53,069 nt of DNA from a virus, in IMG/VR virus record IMGVR_UViG_3300033145_002955, positions 1-53,069 of that record. One strand, 5' to 3'. Shown here in pieces: positions 1-8,485 of the stretch. The position numbers and the translations under genes are program-made. The notes below the pieces were generated by a model that was not told the origin of the DNA, did not search any database, and saw only the letters and a list, made by a program, of their open reading frames with translations. Position 1 is the stretch's first letter; every line of letters begins with the position of its first letter.

Positions 1-114
1 AATCGCTGATGCTATGACCACCAATTCCACCGGATTTACGAAACACGTTCCTCGTGCTTTCAGCAACATTTCGAGTTCGCTGGGTTCGCTTGGTGCCGGG
101 ACATCGCTGTATTT
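1..114. repeat. Terminal overlap, left copy
   Basis: These 114 bases are identical to the last 114 bases of the window (52956-53069). The reading frame that opens at 52615 continues in phase through the overlap into 14-769. This shows a circular assembly or a short direct terminal repeat rather than two separate genes. The sequence alone cannot tell which. Confidence 0.97.
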
Positions 115-769
115 GCAACTGACTAAATCCGGAACGGGGATGACTCTGTCGGGTGTTACGGTTGCGGTGACGTTTGAAATCAACATTCCCGAATCGGAAA
201 GTGGCACTGCAACGGACAATGTTATACGTGTCATCAATGGGGGTGCCGGAACTGATGGATTTCTCGAATCGGACCACGTGCAAAGAGACCATTTGAGAAT
301 CAGACGTAACGGTGAGACCGTGTTGGTGATTGATGTCGATGGAATCATCAAACCGGGGGATTCCTACGTTCCTCCCGACCAGTACTATTTTCACGTTGCC
401 AATGTCGGCACGATAGTCGATGCCGATGGTGGAGCGAAGAAATCGCCGATATTCAAACCCGTTGGTACAGTGAAAATCGAGAAAATCTATTACGGGGTGA
501 ATCAAACACTTGCCGCCGATGATGACACGAATTATACTCAAATTCTCATCAAAGACGGTTCCGGGAACATCTTGACGGATGCCTATGCAAACGGACCTAC
601 GACCGAGTCCGATTTGACTGCTGGTAGATTCTATGACATGGGGGACATCAATGAGACGTATGCAAACATCACGAGTAGCGAACAAATCCAAGCTGAGTAC
701 GTTTGTAATGGGACTGCTCCTGATGTCCCGGGTCTTACGTTTGTTGTCGTTTTCAGGAAGCTTGACTGA
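1..769 (+). CDS. Virion structural protein, 3' part (joins 52615-53069)
   Basis: This is the downstream part of a 369-residue protein whose start lies at 52615; the frame is continuous across the 114-base overlap. The complete protein holds two copies of a beta-rich domain of about 110 residues that also makes up the 179-residue product of the preceding gene. Shared signatures are LGDIPADAD near the N-terminus and a GLTFVVVF/GLALSGLAILI type end strand. It lies between head-tail adaptor genes and tail completion genes, so a connector, decoration or tail-associated role is inferred. An in-frame ATG at position 14 is internal and not the real start. The exact function is unknown. Confidence 0.85.
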   Translation, partial: IADAMTTNSTGFTKHVPRAFSNISSSLGSLGAGTSLYLQLTKSGTGMTLSGVTVAVTFEINIPESESGTATDNVIRVINGGAGTDGFLESDHVQRDHLRIRRNGETVLVIDVDGIIKPGDSYVPPDQYYFHVANVGTIVDADGGAKKSPIFKPVGTVKIEKIYYGVNQTLAADDDTNYTQILIKDGSGNILTDAYANGPTTESDLTAGRFYDMGDINETYANITSSEQIQAEYVCNGTAPDVPGLTFVVVFRKLD

Positions 770-1197
770 TGAGTGGCGCAAATACAATGGTGGATGTTGA
801 GTCCGCTGTCCGTGATTATTTGATGACTGATGAAGTCAATCAACGGATAGTCGGTTATTCAGGCTCAACAATCAAGGTGTATCTGTACGAGTTCAATCCC
901 GATGCTCCAAAGACGTGTCTGATGGTGCGGGAGGTAGGGGGGTCCGGGAACGTGTATTTGAGATTGGACAACGTCATGATTCAGGTTTGGACCAGGGCAG
1001 AGCATCCAGAGATAGCAAAAAAGCTCATGCTTCGTGTGGATGATGAGCTCCACCAGCTTGGTCCGAAGCAGTTAAATGATGATGTATTTTGCCACACCAT
1101 GTTGAGAAACACCGGCAAGCAGCGTGTTGACGACCCGGTAACGAAGTTGGCACAGTATTTCGTAACCTATAACGTCATTTGTTCGAGAGTGGATTGA
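769..1197 (+). CDS. Putative tail terminator/completion protein
   Basis: This is a 142-residue protein. Its start overlaps the stop of the previous gene (TGATG), and its stop overlaps the next start the same way. It has no strong motif; the length, the alpha/beta pattern and the position directly before an HK97 gp10-like gene and the tail tube gene match tail terminator proteins (DUF3168/gpU-like), which cap the tail tube during assembly. The assignment rests mainly on gene order in HK97-type siphoviruses. Confidence 0.6.
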   Translation: MSGANTMVDVESAVRDYLMTDEVNQRIVGYSGSTIKVYLYEFNPDAPKTCLMVREVGGSGNVYLRLDNVMIQVWTRAEHPEIAKKLMLRVDDELHQLGPKQLNDDVFCHTMLRNTGKQRVDDPVTKLAQYFVTYNVICSRVD

Positions 1198-1619
1198 TGC
1201 AACAAGTTCTTGAGTTGAAAATCGAAGGTTTGGACGGCCTGCTGACGACATTCAAACGCTATTTTGACGACATAGATAGCGATGAAATCATTTTGCAGGC
1301 TTTGGCGAGAATCGGAAAGGAGGTTGAAGCACGAGCAAAAGACATTTTACAGGAAAAAATATACAACACCCCGGAGAGGGGTTACGTTAGAACCGGGATG
1401 TTGAGGGCGAGAACGATTTCGGATGCACCGAAAAAGGGGAAGGATGGTCCGGAGGTCACAATCAGGTCCAAGCAATATTACGCTGTGTATGTCGAGCTTG
1501 GAACGTCCAAGATGAAACCGAGAGCGTTCCTTCTCCCAGCGGCGCAGGACAAGAAGGACGATGCCCTTGACATTTTGAAGAAGGCATTGACGGATTTTCT
1601 AAAACAGAAAATCTCATAA
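1197..1619 (+). CDS. HK97 gp10-like tail/head-tail protein
   Basis: This 140-residue protein carries the hallmark end of the HK97 gp10 family, a YAVYVELGTSKMKPRAFLLPA-like stretch, preceded by RTGMLRARTI. Members act at head-tail joining or tail completion. A longer frame begins at TTG 1179, but the ATG at 1197 overlaps the upstream stop as TGATG and gives the usual N-terminus (LKIEGLDGLL), so that start is chosen. It is followed by an 18-base gap and a GAGGAGG site for the tail tube gene. Confidence 0.85.
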   Translation: MQQVLELKIEGLDGLLTTFKRYFDDIDSDEIILQALARIGKEVEARAKDILQEKIYNTPERGYVRTGMLRARTISDAPKKGKDGPEVTIRSKQYYAVYVELGTSKMKPRAFLLPAAQDKKDDALDILKKALTDFLKQKIS

Positions 1620-1637
1620 TCAAGAGGAGGTTCAATC

Positions 1638-2192
1638 ATGGCTAACGCAACTATCACTCCCGGCAGCATTCAAATGAGTGCCGCTCAGCTTACCGTCAAC
1701 GGCTCTGATATAGGGGCGACGGATGGGGGCATCACGTTTACTCCTACCGTCACTGTTCAGAAGGTTTTCGTTGACCAGTCCTCTATGCCGGTGAGGCATT
1801 TCATTGTGCAGGAGGAGGTACAGGTCACGACCAATCTTGCCGAGTACACGCTTGACAACTTGGCGAAGGCGATTCCGGGCAGTACGTTGACTACCGATGG
1901 AACGGACCCGAATAAGAAAAAAGTTGAGGTCGGCGGCGGTCAAATCGACAATGACAATGACTATGTTGAGCTTGTCATCACCCCGTTGATTGACGGTTCG
2001 GCAACGCTTGCTACCGACAACAACCTGAAAATCACGATTTTCAAGTGTATTCCCACAACCCATCCGGAGCTTGCCTTCACGAAGGACGGCGTCAGATATA
2101 TCCCGGTGACGTGGGATGCCAAACGTGATGAAACGAAAGACCCCGGCAAGCAGTTGTATCTGCTGGGTGATGAGAGCGCAACATCATCGTGA
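1638..2192 (+). CDS. Major tail tube protein
   Basis: This 184-residue, beta-rich, acidic protein lies immediately before the overlapping tail chaperone pair and the tape measure gene, the canonical place of the major tail protein in siphoviruses. It starts after AAGAGGAGG. Many Thr and Val residues, conserved-looking segments such as GGITFTPTVTVQKVFVDQ, and a C-terminal PVTWDAKRDETKDPGK segment fit a tail-tube fold. It would polymerise around the tape measure to form the tail tube. The assignment rests on position and composition; I did not see a diagnostic short motif. Confidence 0.75.
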   Translation: MANATITPGSIQMSAAQLTVNGSDIGATDGGITFTPTVTVQKVFVDQSSMPVRHFIVQEEVQVTTNLAEYTLDNLAKAIPGSTLTTDGTDPNKKKVEVGGGQIDNDNDYVELVITPLIDGSATLATDNNLKITIFKCIPTTHPELAFTKDGVRYIPVTWDAKRDETKDPGKQLYLLGDESATSS

Positions 2193-2238
2193 TGAAATTT
2201 GCCCCATTTACTGGGCGCATTTGCGCTTTCTCGGTAGG

Positions 2239-2258
2239 AGACGATTCATGTATCGTCT
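2239..2258 (+). terminator. Hairpin after tail tube gene
   Basis: AGACGAT (2239-2245) pairs with ATCGTCT (2252-2258) around a six-base loop, followed only by TTG and an A-rich stretch. It sits in the 110-base gap between the tail tube and chaperone genes. It may partly terminate or stabilise the abundant tail tube mRNA. The lack of a T-run makes strong termination unlikely. Confidence 0.4.
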
Positions 2259-2302
2259 TTGAAAAAATAATCGCTTACAGAGCGAAATTGGAGGAGTGAG
2301 AA

Positions 2303-2794
2303 ATGGCAACATCAAAGAAAAGGGTGACGACTCCGAAGGATTGGTCGAAGCGTAACCTAAATATCAGATTGTTGGAACTTCCGAGCGGGGCTGTTTTCAG
2401 GGTTCGAAATGTTGACCTGCAAAACATGCTGACGCAAGGATATCTCCCCTTGGCGCTGGTTAACACGTTCCTTGAAACCAGCGCCAGGGTTTCAATGAAT
2501 GCCCGGCAAGGCAAATCGGAATGGGATGATATGGACGAGGAGACCATACAGAAGGTGGACGAGGTTGCCCGAAAACTCGTTTGCCTTGCGGTGCTTGAGC
2601 CCCGAATTTCGATGGATGAAGAAACATCGGATGATGTCATCAACGTGAACGATTTGCCGTTTCAGGACTGTCTTTTCATCTTCGCTAATTGTGTTTCCGG
2701 AGGAGCATTGATGTTCAGTCCCTTTCGTGGAGAAGGACAGTTACGTGATGCTCCTGGACAGGATGAGTCAGCGGTACGGGAAAAGGCCGTCTGA
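2303..2794 (+). CDS. Tail assembly chaperone (gpG-like)
   Basis: This 163-residue protein lies between the tail tube and tape measure genes, with GGAGGAG nine bases upstream of ATG. The first about 140 residues (DWSKRNLNIRLLELPSGAVF to GGALMFSPF) look conserved; the last about 23 residues are low-complexity and read over the next frame, as in other gpG proteins. It is inferred to bind the tape measure and recruit tail tube subunits. Its end overlaps the gpT-like frame in the +1 phase, suggesting that a fraction of ribosomes shift frame (see 2720-2724). Confidence 0.75.
   Translation: MATSKKRVTTPKDWSKRNLNIRLLELPSGAVFRVRNVDLQNMLTQGYLPLALVNTFLETSARVSMNARQGKSEWDDMDEETIQKVDEVARKLVCLAVLEPRISMDEETSDDVINVNDLPFQDCLFIFANCVSGGALMFSPFRGEGQLRDAPGQDESAVREKAV
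2720..2724 (+). promoter_or_regulatory. Candidate +1 ribosomal frameshift site (CCC-T)
   Basis: In the gpG-like frame the codons read AGT CCC TTT CGT. Slipping forward by one base after CCC (2720-2722) continues as TTC GTG GAG, which is the frame of the gpT-like ORF. That downstream frame opens after a TGA at 2709-2711, and its only nearby start, GTG 2727, has no Shine-Dalgarno sequence. Plus-one shifts at CCC-U sites are established for the tail genes of Listeria phage PSA and Bacillus phage SPP1. Here it is inferred and would give a fusion of about 220 residues. Confidence 0.5.
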
Positions 2795-2966
2795 AATCAT
2801 TGGAATTGATGATGAAATTGTTGCTTTCGACTTTGATTGTGCTGTTATGATGAAGGCGACGATGCTTGAACATGAGCGGGCTGAAAAGGGGGAGGAGTTG
2901 GCCCCGGAAGAGGAGCTCGAAAGATTGAAGGCACAATTTAACACCATAGGGTTCGGATATCACTGA
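2727..2966 (+). CDS. Tail assembly chaperone, frameshift extension (gpT-like)
   Basis: This 79-codon frame holds a typical chaperone C-terminal segment: a LLDRMSQRYGKRPSEIIGI stretch, then a helical acidic part. It overlaps the gpG-like gene by 68 bases in the +1 phase and ends with ATG overlap onto the tape measure gene. GTG 2727 has no ribosome binding site, so it is probably made as a C-terminal extension of the gpG-like protein by frameshifting rather than as a separate protein. The gpT part is expected to contact tail tube subunits. Confidence 0.7.
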   Translation: MEKDSYVMLLDRMSQRYGKRPSEIIGIDDEIVAFDFDCAVMMKATMLEHERAEKGEELAPEEELERLKAQFNTIGFGYH

Positions 2967-5900
2967 TGGAAAATATCAATGTTGGAAATTTGATTGTCGG
3001 AATCAAGACGCAACTTGCCGAGTTCCAAAAGGGTATGAAAAATGCTCATCAATCCCTTGCCGGGTTCGGCAAGATGTCGGAGCAAACCCGTAAGAACTTG
3101 AGGAACGTCAGCCTTGCCCTTGCCGGTGTCAGCGGTTCGTTGACGGCATCTTTAGGAATGGCCACAAAGGCTGCTCTTGACTACAACAAACAACTTGCCA
3201 ATTTGCAAACGATGGTCGGCAACAATGAGAAGCGGATGAAGGAGTGGCGTGATGGCATTCAAGCATTGTCTGCAGATTTGGGTAAGAGCACGGCGGATTT
3301 GACCGATGGTGCTTATCAGGTTGTTTCCGCCTTCGGGGATAGTTCCGATGCTATGGACATTCTTGCTATCTCTGCAAAGGCGGCAACGGCGGGGGCTGCC
3401 GAAACGACCGATGCTATCAATTTGTTGTCCGCAGTGACAAAGGGTTATGGGGATACGAGTAAAGAGGCGGTTGAATCCGCTTCAGACCTGGCCTTTATGA
3501 CCGTGAAACTGGGGCAAACGACATTCCCCGAGTTGGCAAGTAGCATCGGACGTGTTGTCCCTCTTGCTGCTTCATTGACATTGAGTCAGAAGGAATTGTT
3601 TGCGGTGATGGCGACCGCAACCGGGGTTACGGGAAGTGCTGCTGAAGTCTCTACGCAATTACGGGGTGTCTTACAATCACTGATGGCACCTACCAAAGAC
3701 ATGACCGAGCTTTTGAACAGCATGGGATATGAATCGGGGAAGGCGATGCTTCAAGAGCTTGGTCTCGCTGACACGTTGAAAGTCATCAAGCGTGTGCAGG
3801 AAGAATCCGGGAAACCTCTCCAAGCATACATCAGTTCTATTGAGGGACAAACATTGGCGCTCGCATTGAGCGGTGAGCAAGCTGATGCCTACACCGAGAA
3901 ATTGAAACAAATGGAAAATGCTGCGGGTGCCACGCAAGACGCCTTTGATGCCCAAACGAAAGGGGTGAATAGTGCAGGATTCGCTTTAGAACAGGCGAAG
4001 AAATCAATCATCATTCTTGCCCAGCAAATAGGACAGAAATTTCAACCCGCAATTGAACAGGTGTCTGTTGTGGTAGCATCATTTGCCAAAGGTCTGACCG
4101 AGTTTGTTGATGAACATCCCAGGATTGTCAAGGCTGTTGGAGCTTTGGCTCTGGCTTTGGGAGGAATCGCAGCAGTGCTCGGAACGATTTTAGCAGTGAG
4201 TACCGGATTACCTGCTTTGCTTGCAGGTTTGGGAGCGTTGTCCGGAATACTTGCGGTGGGGGCGCCGTTACTTGTTGGTCTCGCCGCTGTTGCGGGGGCG
4301 ATTATGTTGATTATTAAATATTGGGATAATATTTCTGCGGCGGTAAAAGCAGGGTGGGAAACGATAATAAAACCTGCAATCGGGGCTATCAAAGACGGAT
4401 TCATAATTCTGAGTGAAAAGATTGCTGAAATTTCAAAGAATATTTGGGATAACATAAAGACAACATTTGGGGGGCTCTTTGATGTTGTTTCACCCGTGTT
4501 TGGCTACATGATAGATTCATTTGGGGAAATCTGGAAAGTGGTACAGCGAGTGATGGGATGGGTCTGGACAAAGGTTTCTACTATATTTGGGAAAATATAT
4601 AACACGTTTGTCCGGATAATGGAGAAATTTGGGGTTGAGATGCCGGAGTTCGAGGAATTGATTTCCGGACTTGAAGAGACAAATGAAAGCGTCGTCGAAA
4701 ATATAAAGAGCAAATGGGATGAGTTTACGAAACGCTATAAAGAAAATTTAGAGGAACAAACAAAGAAAACTGATGATGAAATCACAAAGCAGGTTGAGCT
4801 TGCCAAACAACAAACTGAAGACCTCTCAAAGGAAGAAGACAAGCGAACAGAGAAAATTGTTACCGCTGCTGAAGAGCGAAAGGAAAAACAAAAGACGGCC
4901 GATGATGCCTTGAAGGCATACAGAGAAAAGCAACATGCGGACATGGTCGCTGAAATGTTGAAACAGGAAGAGGAAGCCGCTGAAAAGGCATCCGAGGAAT
5001 GGGGAGAAAAATTTGACCTTGCCTATGAAGAATTAAAGCGTGAATATGGGGAAATGCTCAATGATGAGCAAATTCAATTTGCGGCGATGCTTGAAGCAAA
5101 TGGAGAAGACTGGAGGGCGTTTATAGAAGAGGAAATAAAAAAGCAAACCCCTACCGCTTTTGATATTGCATTTCAGGGAGTTGGTGAGAAATTTGAAGAG
5201 CGCATTGATGCAATGGCGGACGCTTGGTTGGAGAACATACAGCATGGACGTTTCAAAGATTCCTTTGATTTCATGGGGGAGTATTTGAAACGGACATTCC
5301 AATCTACATTCATGGATATCGAAACAAATATTTTGCAGGCGTTTTTTGACAAACTAAAACGTGGTTTCAAGGATGCTTTGGCAGGAGTTGGACAAACATT
5401 ATTGGATGCTATTACTGGAGGAAAAGGTCGAGCAGCATTTCCTGAAGGTGCTGGTGCTGTTGTCGGTGCCGTCACCAAGGCGGGAGGGGCATTAGCAACC
5501 GCCGCAACTGCCGCTTTACCTGCTTTAGGGATTGCCGCGGCCGGTGCTGGTGCCTATTTCGCCGCCAAGGCGATGGCTGAAAAACTCGGGTACAAGCATA
5601 CGACACAGAAGGAGCGGAGTATCAAAGCGGCAAGCAAGGAGGGGCATCTCGCCGCCAAATATGCGGGTTTGGTAGCGGCTTATAATGACGTTGCTACATG
5701 GACGGCGGCGAATGCCCGACTAATGAATGAGGTCAAGGTGTGGGCGGACAAGACGTGGCAGGGGAAGCCTCTCGATACTGAAACAGCGGTCAGCAAATTC
5801 AGGGAATCAATCATACACCAAATGCTGAATGACCCGAAGTTCAAGGGGAAGATTCCGAAAAGCACAGCAGAACAAATTGCAAACATAGGCGCCGAGGCTA

Positions 5901-6199
5901 TCAGACTATATAAAACGGGGGAGCTGGCGGAGCTTGACAAAGCAAATACGTTAAAGGGCTTCCACACCGGCGGCATCATCCCGGGAAGGATTGGTGAGGA
6001 AAAGATAGTGAAGGTGTTGGCGGGTGAGGAAGTGGTAACCCGGAATGACCCAAGACATATTCAGAATTTCGGGCAGGGCATGAAGGTCATCATCACCGGA
6101 AACAACATCAATTCAGAATTGGATATGCAGAGGCTGGCGCATGTCGCCGCTGATGAAATCATGAAACAACTTAAATATCAGACGAAGTTTGTGAGATGA
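2966..6199 (+). CDS. Tape measure protein
   Basis: This 1077-residue protein is the largest of the phage and sets tail length. The N-terminal about 350 residues match the TP901-type tape measure core (FQKGMKNAHQSLAGFG; TDAINLLSAVTKGYG; ELASSIGRVVPLAASL). Residues about 385-450 are strongly hydrophobic, followed by amphipathic helices, a charged coiled coil at about 560-700 and an Ala/Gly-rich hydrophobic patch near 810-860. Such segments are expected to help cross the host envelope. From its length, and the usual rough 1.5 angstrom per residue, a tail of about 150-160 nm is expected. It follows the chaperones directly and overlaps the next gene by four bases (ATGA). Confidence 0.95.
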   Translation: MENINVGNLIVGIKTQLAEFQKGMKNAHQSLAGFGKMSEQTRKNLRNVSLALAGVSGSLTASLGMATKAALDYNKQLANLQTMVGNNEKRMKEWRDGIQALSADLGKSTADLTDGAYQVVSAFGDSSDAMDILAISAKAATAGAAETTDAINLLSAVTKGYGDTSKEAVESASDLAFMTVKLGQTTFPELASSIGRVVPLAASLTLSQKELFAVMATATGVTGSAAEVSTQLRGVLQSLMAPTKDMTELLNSMGYESGKAMLQELGLADTLKVIKRVQEESGKPLQAYISSIEGQTLALALSGEQADAYTEKLKQMENAAGATQDAFDAQTKGVNSAGFALEQAKKSIIILAQQIGQKFQPAIEQVSVVVASFAKGLTEFVDEHPRIVKAVGALALALGGIAAVLGTILAVSTGLPALLAGLGALSGILAVGAPLLVGLAAVAGAIMLIIKYWDNISAAVKAGWETIIKPAIGAIKDGFIILSEKIAEISKNIWDNIKTTFGGLFDVVSPVFGYMIDSFGEIWKVVQRVMGWVWTKVSTIFGKIYNTFVRIMEKFGVEMPEFEELISGLEETNESVVENIKSKWDEFTKRYKENLEEQTKKTDDEITKQVELAKQQTEDLSKEEDKRTEKIVTAAEERKEKQKTADDALKAYREKQHADMVAEMLKQEEEAAEKASEEWGEKFDLAYEELKREYGEMLNDEQIQFAAMLEANGEDWRAFIEEEIKKQTPTAFDIAFQGVGEKFEERIDAMADAWLENIQHGRFKDSFDFMGEYLKRTFQSTFMDIETNILQAFFDKLKRGFKDALAGVGQTLLDAITGGKGRAAFPEGAGAVVGAVTKAGGALATAATAALPALGIAAAGAGAYFAAKAMAEKLGYKHTTQKERSIKAASKEGHLAAKYAGLVAAYNDVATWTAANARLMNEVKVWADKTWQGKPLDTETAVSKFRESIIHQMLNDPKFKGKIPKSTAEQIANIGAEAIRLYKTGELAELDKANTLKGFHTGGIIPGRIGEEKIVKVLAGEEVVTRNDPRHIQNFGQGMKVIITGNNINSELDMQRLAHVAADEIMKQLKYQTKFVR

Positions 6200-7638
6200 T
6201 TGTCGTAACTATAAATGGAAGCACGGTTGAAACGTCCGGACTCAGAATCGTCCAAGCGTTGACGCATTCTCCCGATACGTGTTCCTTTACGTTGTATGCT
6301 CCCGATACGGTCCCGGAAGCGGGACAAGAGGTTTATTGTTATTTGGACTCAACTTCGGGGGACGTTCTATTTGGCGGTGTAATTGTGTCGGTGACACAGG
6401 CGAAGTTAGCACCGAATGAAATTCCATCAAATCGCTTGTTCAAATACATCGTGGAATGCCAGGATTTCAGCAGGGTTTTGGACAGACATTTGGTTGCCAA
6501 TTCATATTCGAGCAAAAATTCTGCTGAAATAATCGATGACATCATCACCAACTACGTGGACACTTCATTTGGCTTTACGACAAACAATGTCGAGACGAGC
6601 AGGACAATTACGAGAGTTGTTTTCAACTACATTCCGGTTTCACAAGCCATTTCGGAGCTCGCCGATTTGCTAAACTGGGATTGGTATGTCGATTATTCCA
6701 AGGACATTCATTTCTTCGAGAAGGAAAGCCGACCTGCCCCGTTCTCGATTGATGATGATGCTGTGAACAACAAAATAGACAATTTGCAAATCATCCCCGA
6801 TTACTCACAGGTCAGGAATAGAGTGTATGTCAGAGGGGGTTATTATTTGTCAAGCGAATATACCGATAAATGGGTGGCGGATGGGCAATCAAGAATATGG
6901 GCTTTAGGGTACTCCCCACATGAGCCTTCTTCACTGACAATCAATGGTACTCCAAAAACGTTTGCCGTTGACCATCTATATCCCGATGACGGGACCTACG
7001 AATTTTTCTGGAATTACAGTGAGAAATATTTACGATGTGCCGAGAATCCCGGGACCACACCGACACCCTCAAGTGGGGATGTGATTGAGTTCAAATACAA
7101 ATATGAGGTGCCTATTATCGTCCGTGTGGACAACACCGTGTCTCAAGCGGCGATTGCTGCGCTTGAGGGTGGAAATGGGATTTATGAAAGCATCATCAGG
7201 GATGAGACAATTGATTCGTTGGAGTTGGCACATGACAGAGGACTCGCTGAAGTCAATCAATTTGGCAATGTTCAAATCAACGGAAGTTTCACCACATACG
7301 AGTCCGGATTCAAGCAGGGACAATACATCGATTTCAGTGTATCGGGATATGAGAGCTTTCATGGCAAATACCAGGTGCAACGTGTTACGATTGTGCCGGA
7401 GGGGCCACATGCCGAACGGTACACCGTTGAATTTGCCACAACACTGTATGAATTGAAAGACTTCCTGCTGTCGTTGGTTCGTGACAGGACGAGATTGAAA
7501 TTGAGAGAGGACGAAACGGTTGACATTTTGAAGGTCATCAATGAATCAATTACGGTTACCGATTCTGTTTCATTGTCATTAGAAGCGCATCCAACTAAAT
7601 GGGGAGTACCACAATGGGGCTTCGCAACATGGGGTTGA
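6196..7638 (+). CDS. Tail tip / baseplate hub-like protein
   Basis: This 480-residue protein is coupled to the tape measure gene by a four-base overlap. The N-terminal part is beta-rich (VQALTHSPDTCSFTL). Around residues 150-175 it has the segment AISELADLLNWDWYVDYSKD followed by IHFFEKE, a pattern found in gp27/gp44-like hub proteins of phage tails. No lysozyme or peptidase motif is visible. It probably forms the ring at the tail tip to which fibre proteins bind. The Trp-Gly-rich C-terminus (KWGVPQWGFATWG) is unusual. Confidence 0.7.
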   Translation: MIVVTINGSTVETSGLRIVQALTHSPDTCSFTLYAPDTVPEAGQEVYCYLDSTSGDVLFGGVIVSVTQAKLAPNEIPSNRLFKYIVECQDFSRVLDRHLVANSYSSKNSAEIIDDIITNYVDTSFGFTTNNVETSRTITRVVFNYIPVSQAISELADLLNWDWYVDYSKDIHFFEKESRPAPFSIDDDAVNNKIDNLQIIPDYSQVRNRVYVRGGYYLSSEYTDKWVADGQSRIWALGYSPHEPSSLTINGTPKTFAVDHLYPDDGTYEFFWNYSEKYLRCAENPGTTPTPSSGDVIEFKYKYEVPIIVRVDNTVSQAAIAALEGGNGIYESIIRDETIDSLELAHDRGLAEVNQFGNVQINGSFTTYESGFKQGQYIDFSVSGYESFHGKYQVQRVTIVPEGPHAERYTVEFATTLYELKDFLLSLVRDRTRLKLREDETVDILKVINESITVTDSVSLSLEAHPTKWGVPQWGFATWG

Positions 7639-7642
7639 AATT

Positions 7643-8101
7643 ATGGACTTTGCTGAAGGGTTGAAAATCAAATGCCTTTGGACTTTGCGGTTCACGAATG
7701 TTGAGACCGGAAAAGAACGGTTGGTAAAATACACCAATTTGGTGGTGACTGTCGGCAAGGAAATGATTGCGAAACGGCTTGCTGGTGATGGAAATGATTG
7801 CAACATCACTTATGTTGCTGTGGGCACAGACAACACTGCTCCCGACCCGTCTGACACGACACTTGGAGCTGAATTGGCAAGAAAAGCGGTGACTTCAATT
7901 TCTCGTTCCGGGACGTCTGTTGTCGTAAGAGGGTTTTTCGGGGCGTCGGAAGCTAATGGAACGTTAGCAGAACTCGGATTGTTTGGTGAAAGTGCCTCTG
8001 CAACCCCGGACTCCGGGACGCTATTCAACAGAGCATTAATCAGTGAAACGAAAACATCATCGGAAACGTTGTCAATCGAATGTCAAATAGACATTTCGTG
8101 A
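7643..8101 (+). CDS. Tail tip accessory / fibre-like protein
   Basis: This 152-residue protein has GGGG eight bases upstream of its ATG. It has the pattern NLVVTVGKEMIAKRLAGDG...ITYVAVGTDNTAPDPSDTTLGAELARK, common to a family of tail-associated proteins found near fibre genes in many siphoviruses and prophages. It is beta-rich and without transmembrane segments. A role linking fibres to the tail tip is inferred from position; no enzymatic motif is seen. Confidence 0.6.
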   Translation: MDFAEGLKIKCLWTLRFTNVETGKERLVKYTNLVVTVGKEMIAKRLAGDGNDCNITYVAVGTDNTAPDPSDTTLGAELARKAVTSISRSGTSVVVRGFFGASEANGTLAELGLFGESASATPDSGTLFNRALISETKTSSETLSIECQIDIS

Positions 8102-8111
8102 GGGAGGAGTC

Positions 8112-8468
8112 ATGGCATATTCGGCTGTTTCAAAGGTGACGGATGGAGTTGATACGGTTCTTGCTGACCAATACAACTCCCTATATGCCGAGATGAAAGC
8201 GGCTTTGGAGGGTTTATCAACACATGATGTTGACATTTCGTTCACGTATAACGGGGGTTCTGGCGGGAACCTTGTTGATACGGTTACAATCACCGACAAT
8301 ACAGGTGACACCGGATTCTTGATTTCAGGAACGGGCAGTTACACATATGATGCAAATGACAAGTTGACCCAGTTTTCGTTTACGTTTTCATCGCTGGGAA
8401 TCACAGTCACGGAGACCTATTCATATACAGGCGATTACGTCACTTCGATTTCGAGAACAATCACATAA
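8112..8468 (+). CDS. Small beta-rich tail protein
   Basis: This 118-residue protein has GGGAGGAGT directly upstream. It has a short helical N-terminus (residues 1-35) and a Thr/Tyr/Gly-rich beta region to the end (YSYTGDYVTSISRTIT). It lies between two fibre-type genes, so it is probably a virion component of the tail tip. I do not recognise a named family. Confidence 0.55.
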   Translation: MAYSAVSKVTDGVDTVLADQYNSLYAEMKAALEGLSTHDVDISFTYNGGSGGNLVDTVTITDNTGDTGFLISGTGSYTYDANDKLTQFSFTFSSLGITVTETYSYTGDYVTSISRTIT

Positions 8469-8485
8469 AGGGGAGGAGTTTCAAA

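Noticed and set aside
2401-2420. tRNA-like GGTTCGAAAT segment
   Set aside because: It is a T-loop-like string only; no acceptor or anticodon stems form, and it lies within the chaperone gene.
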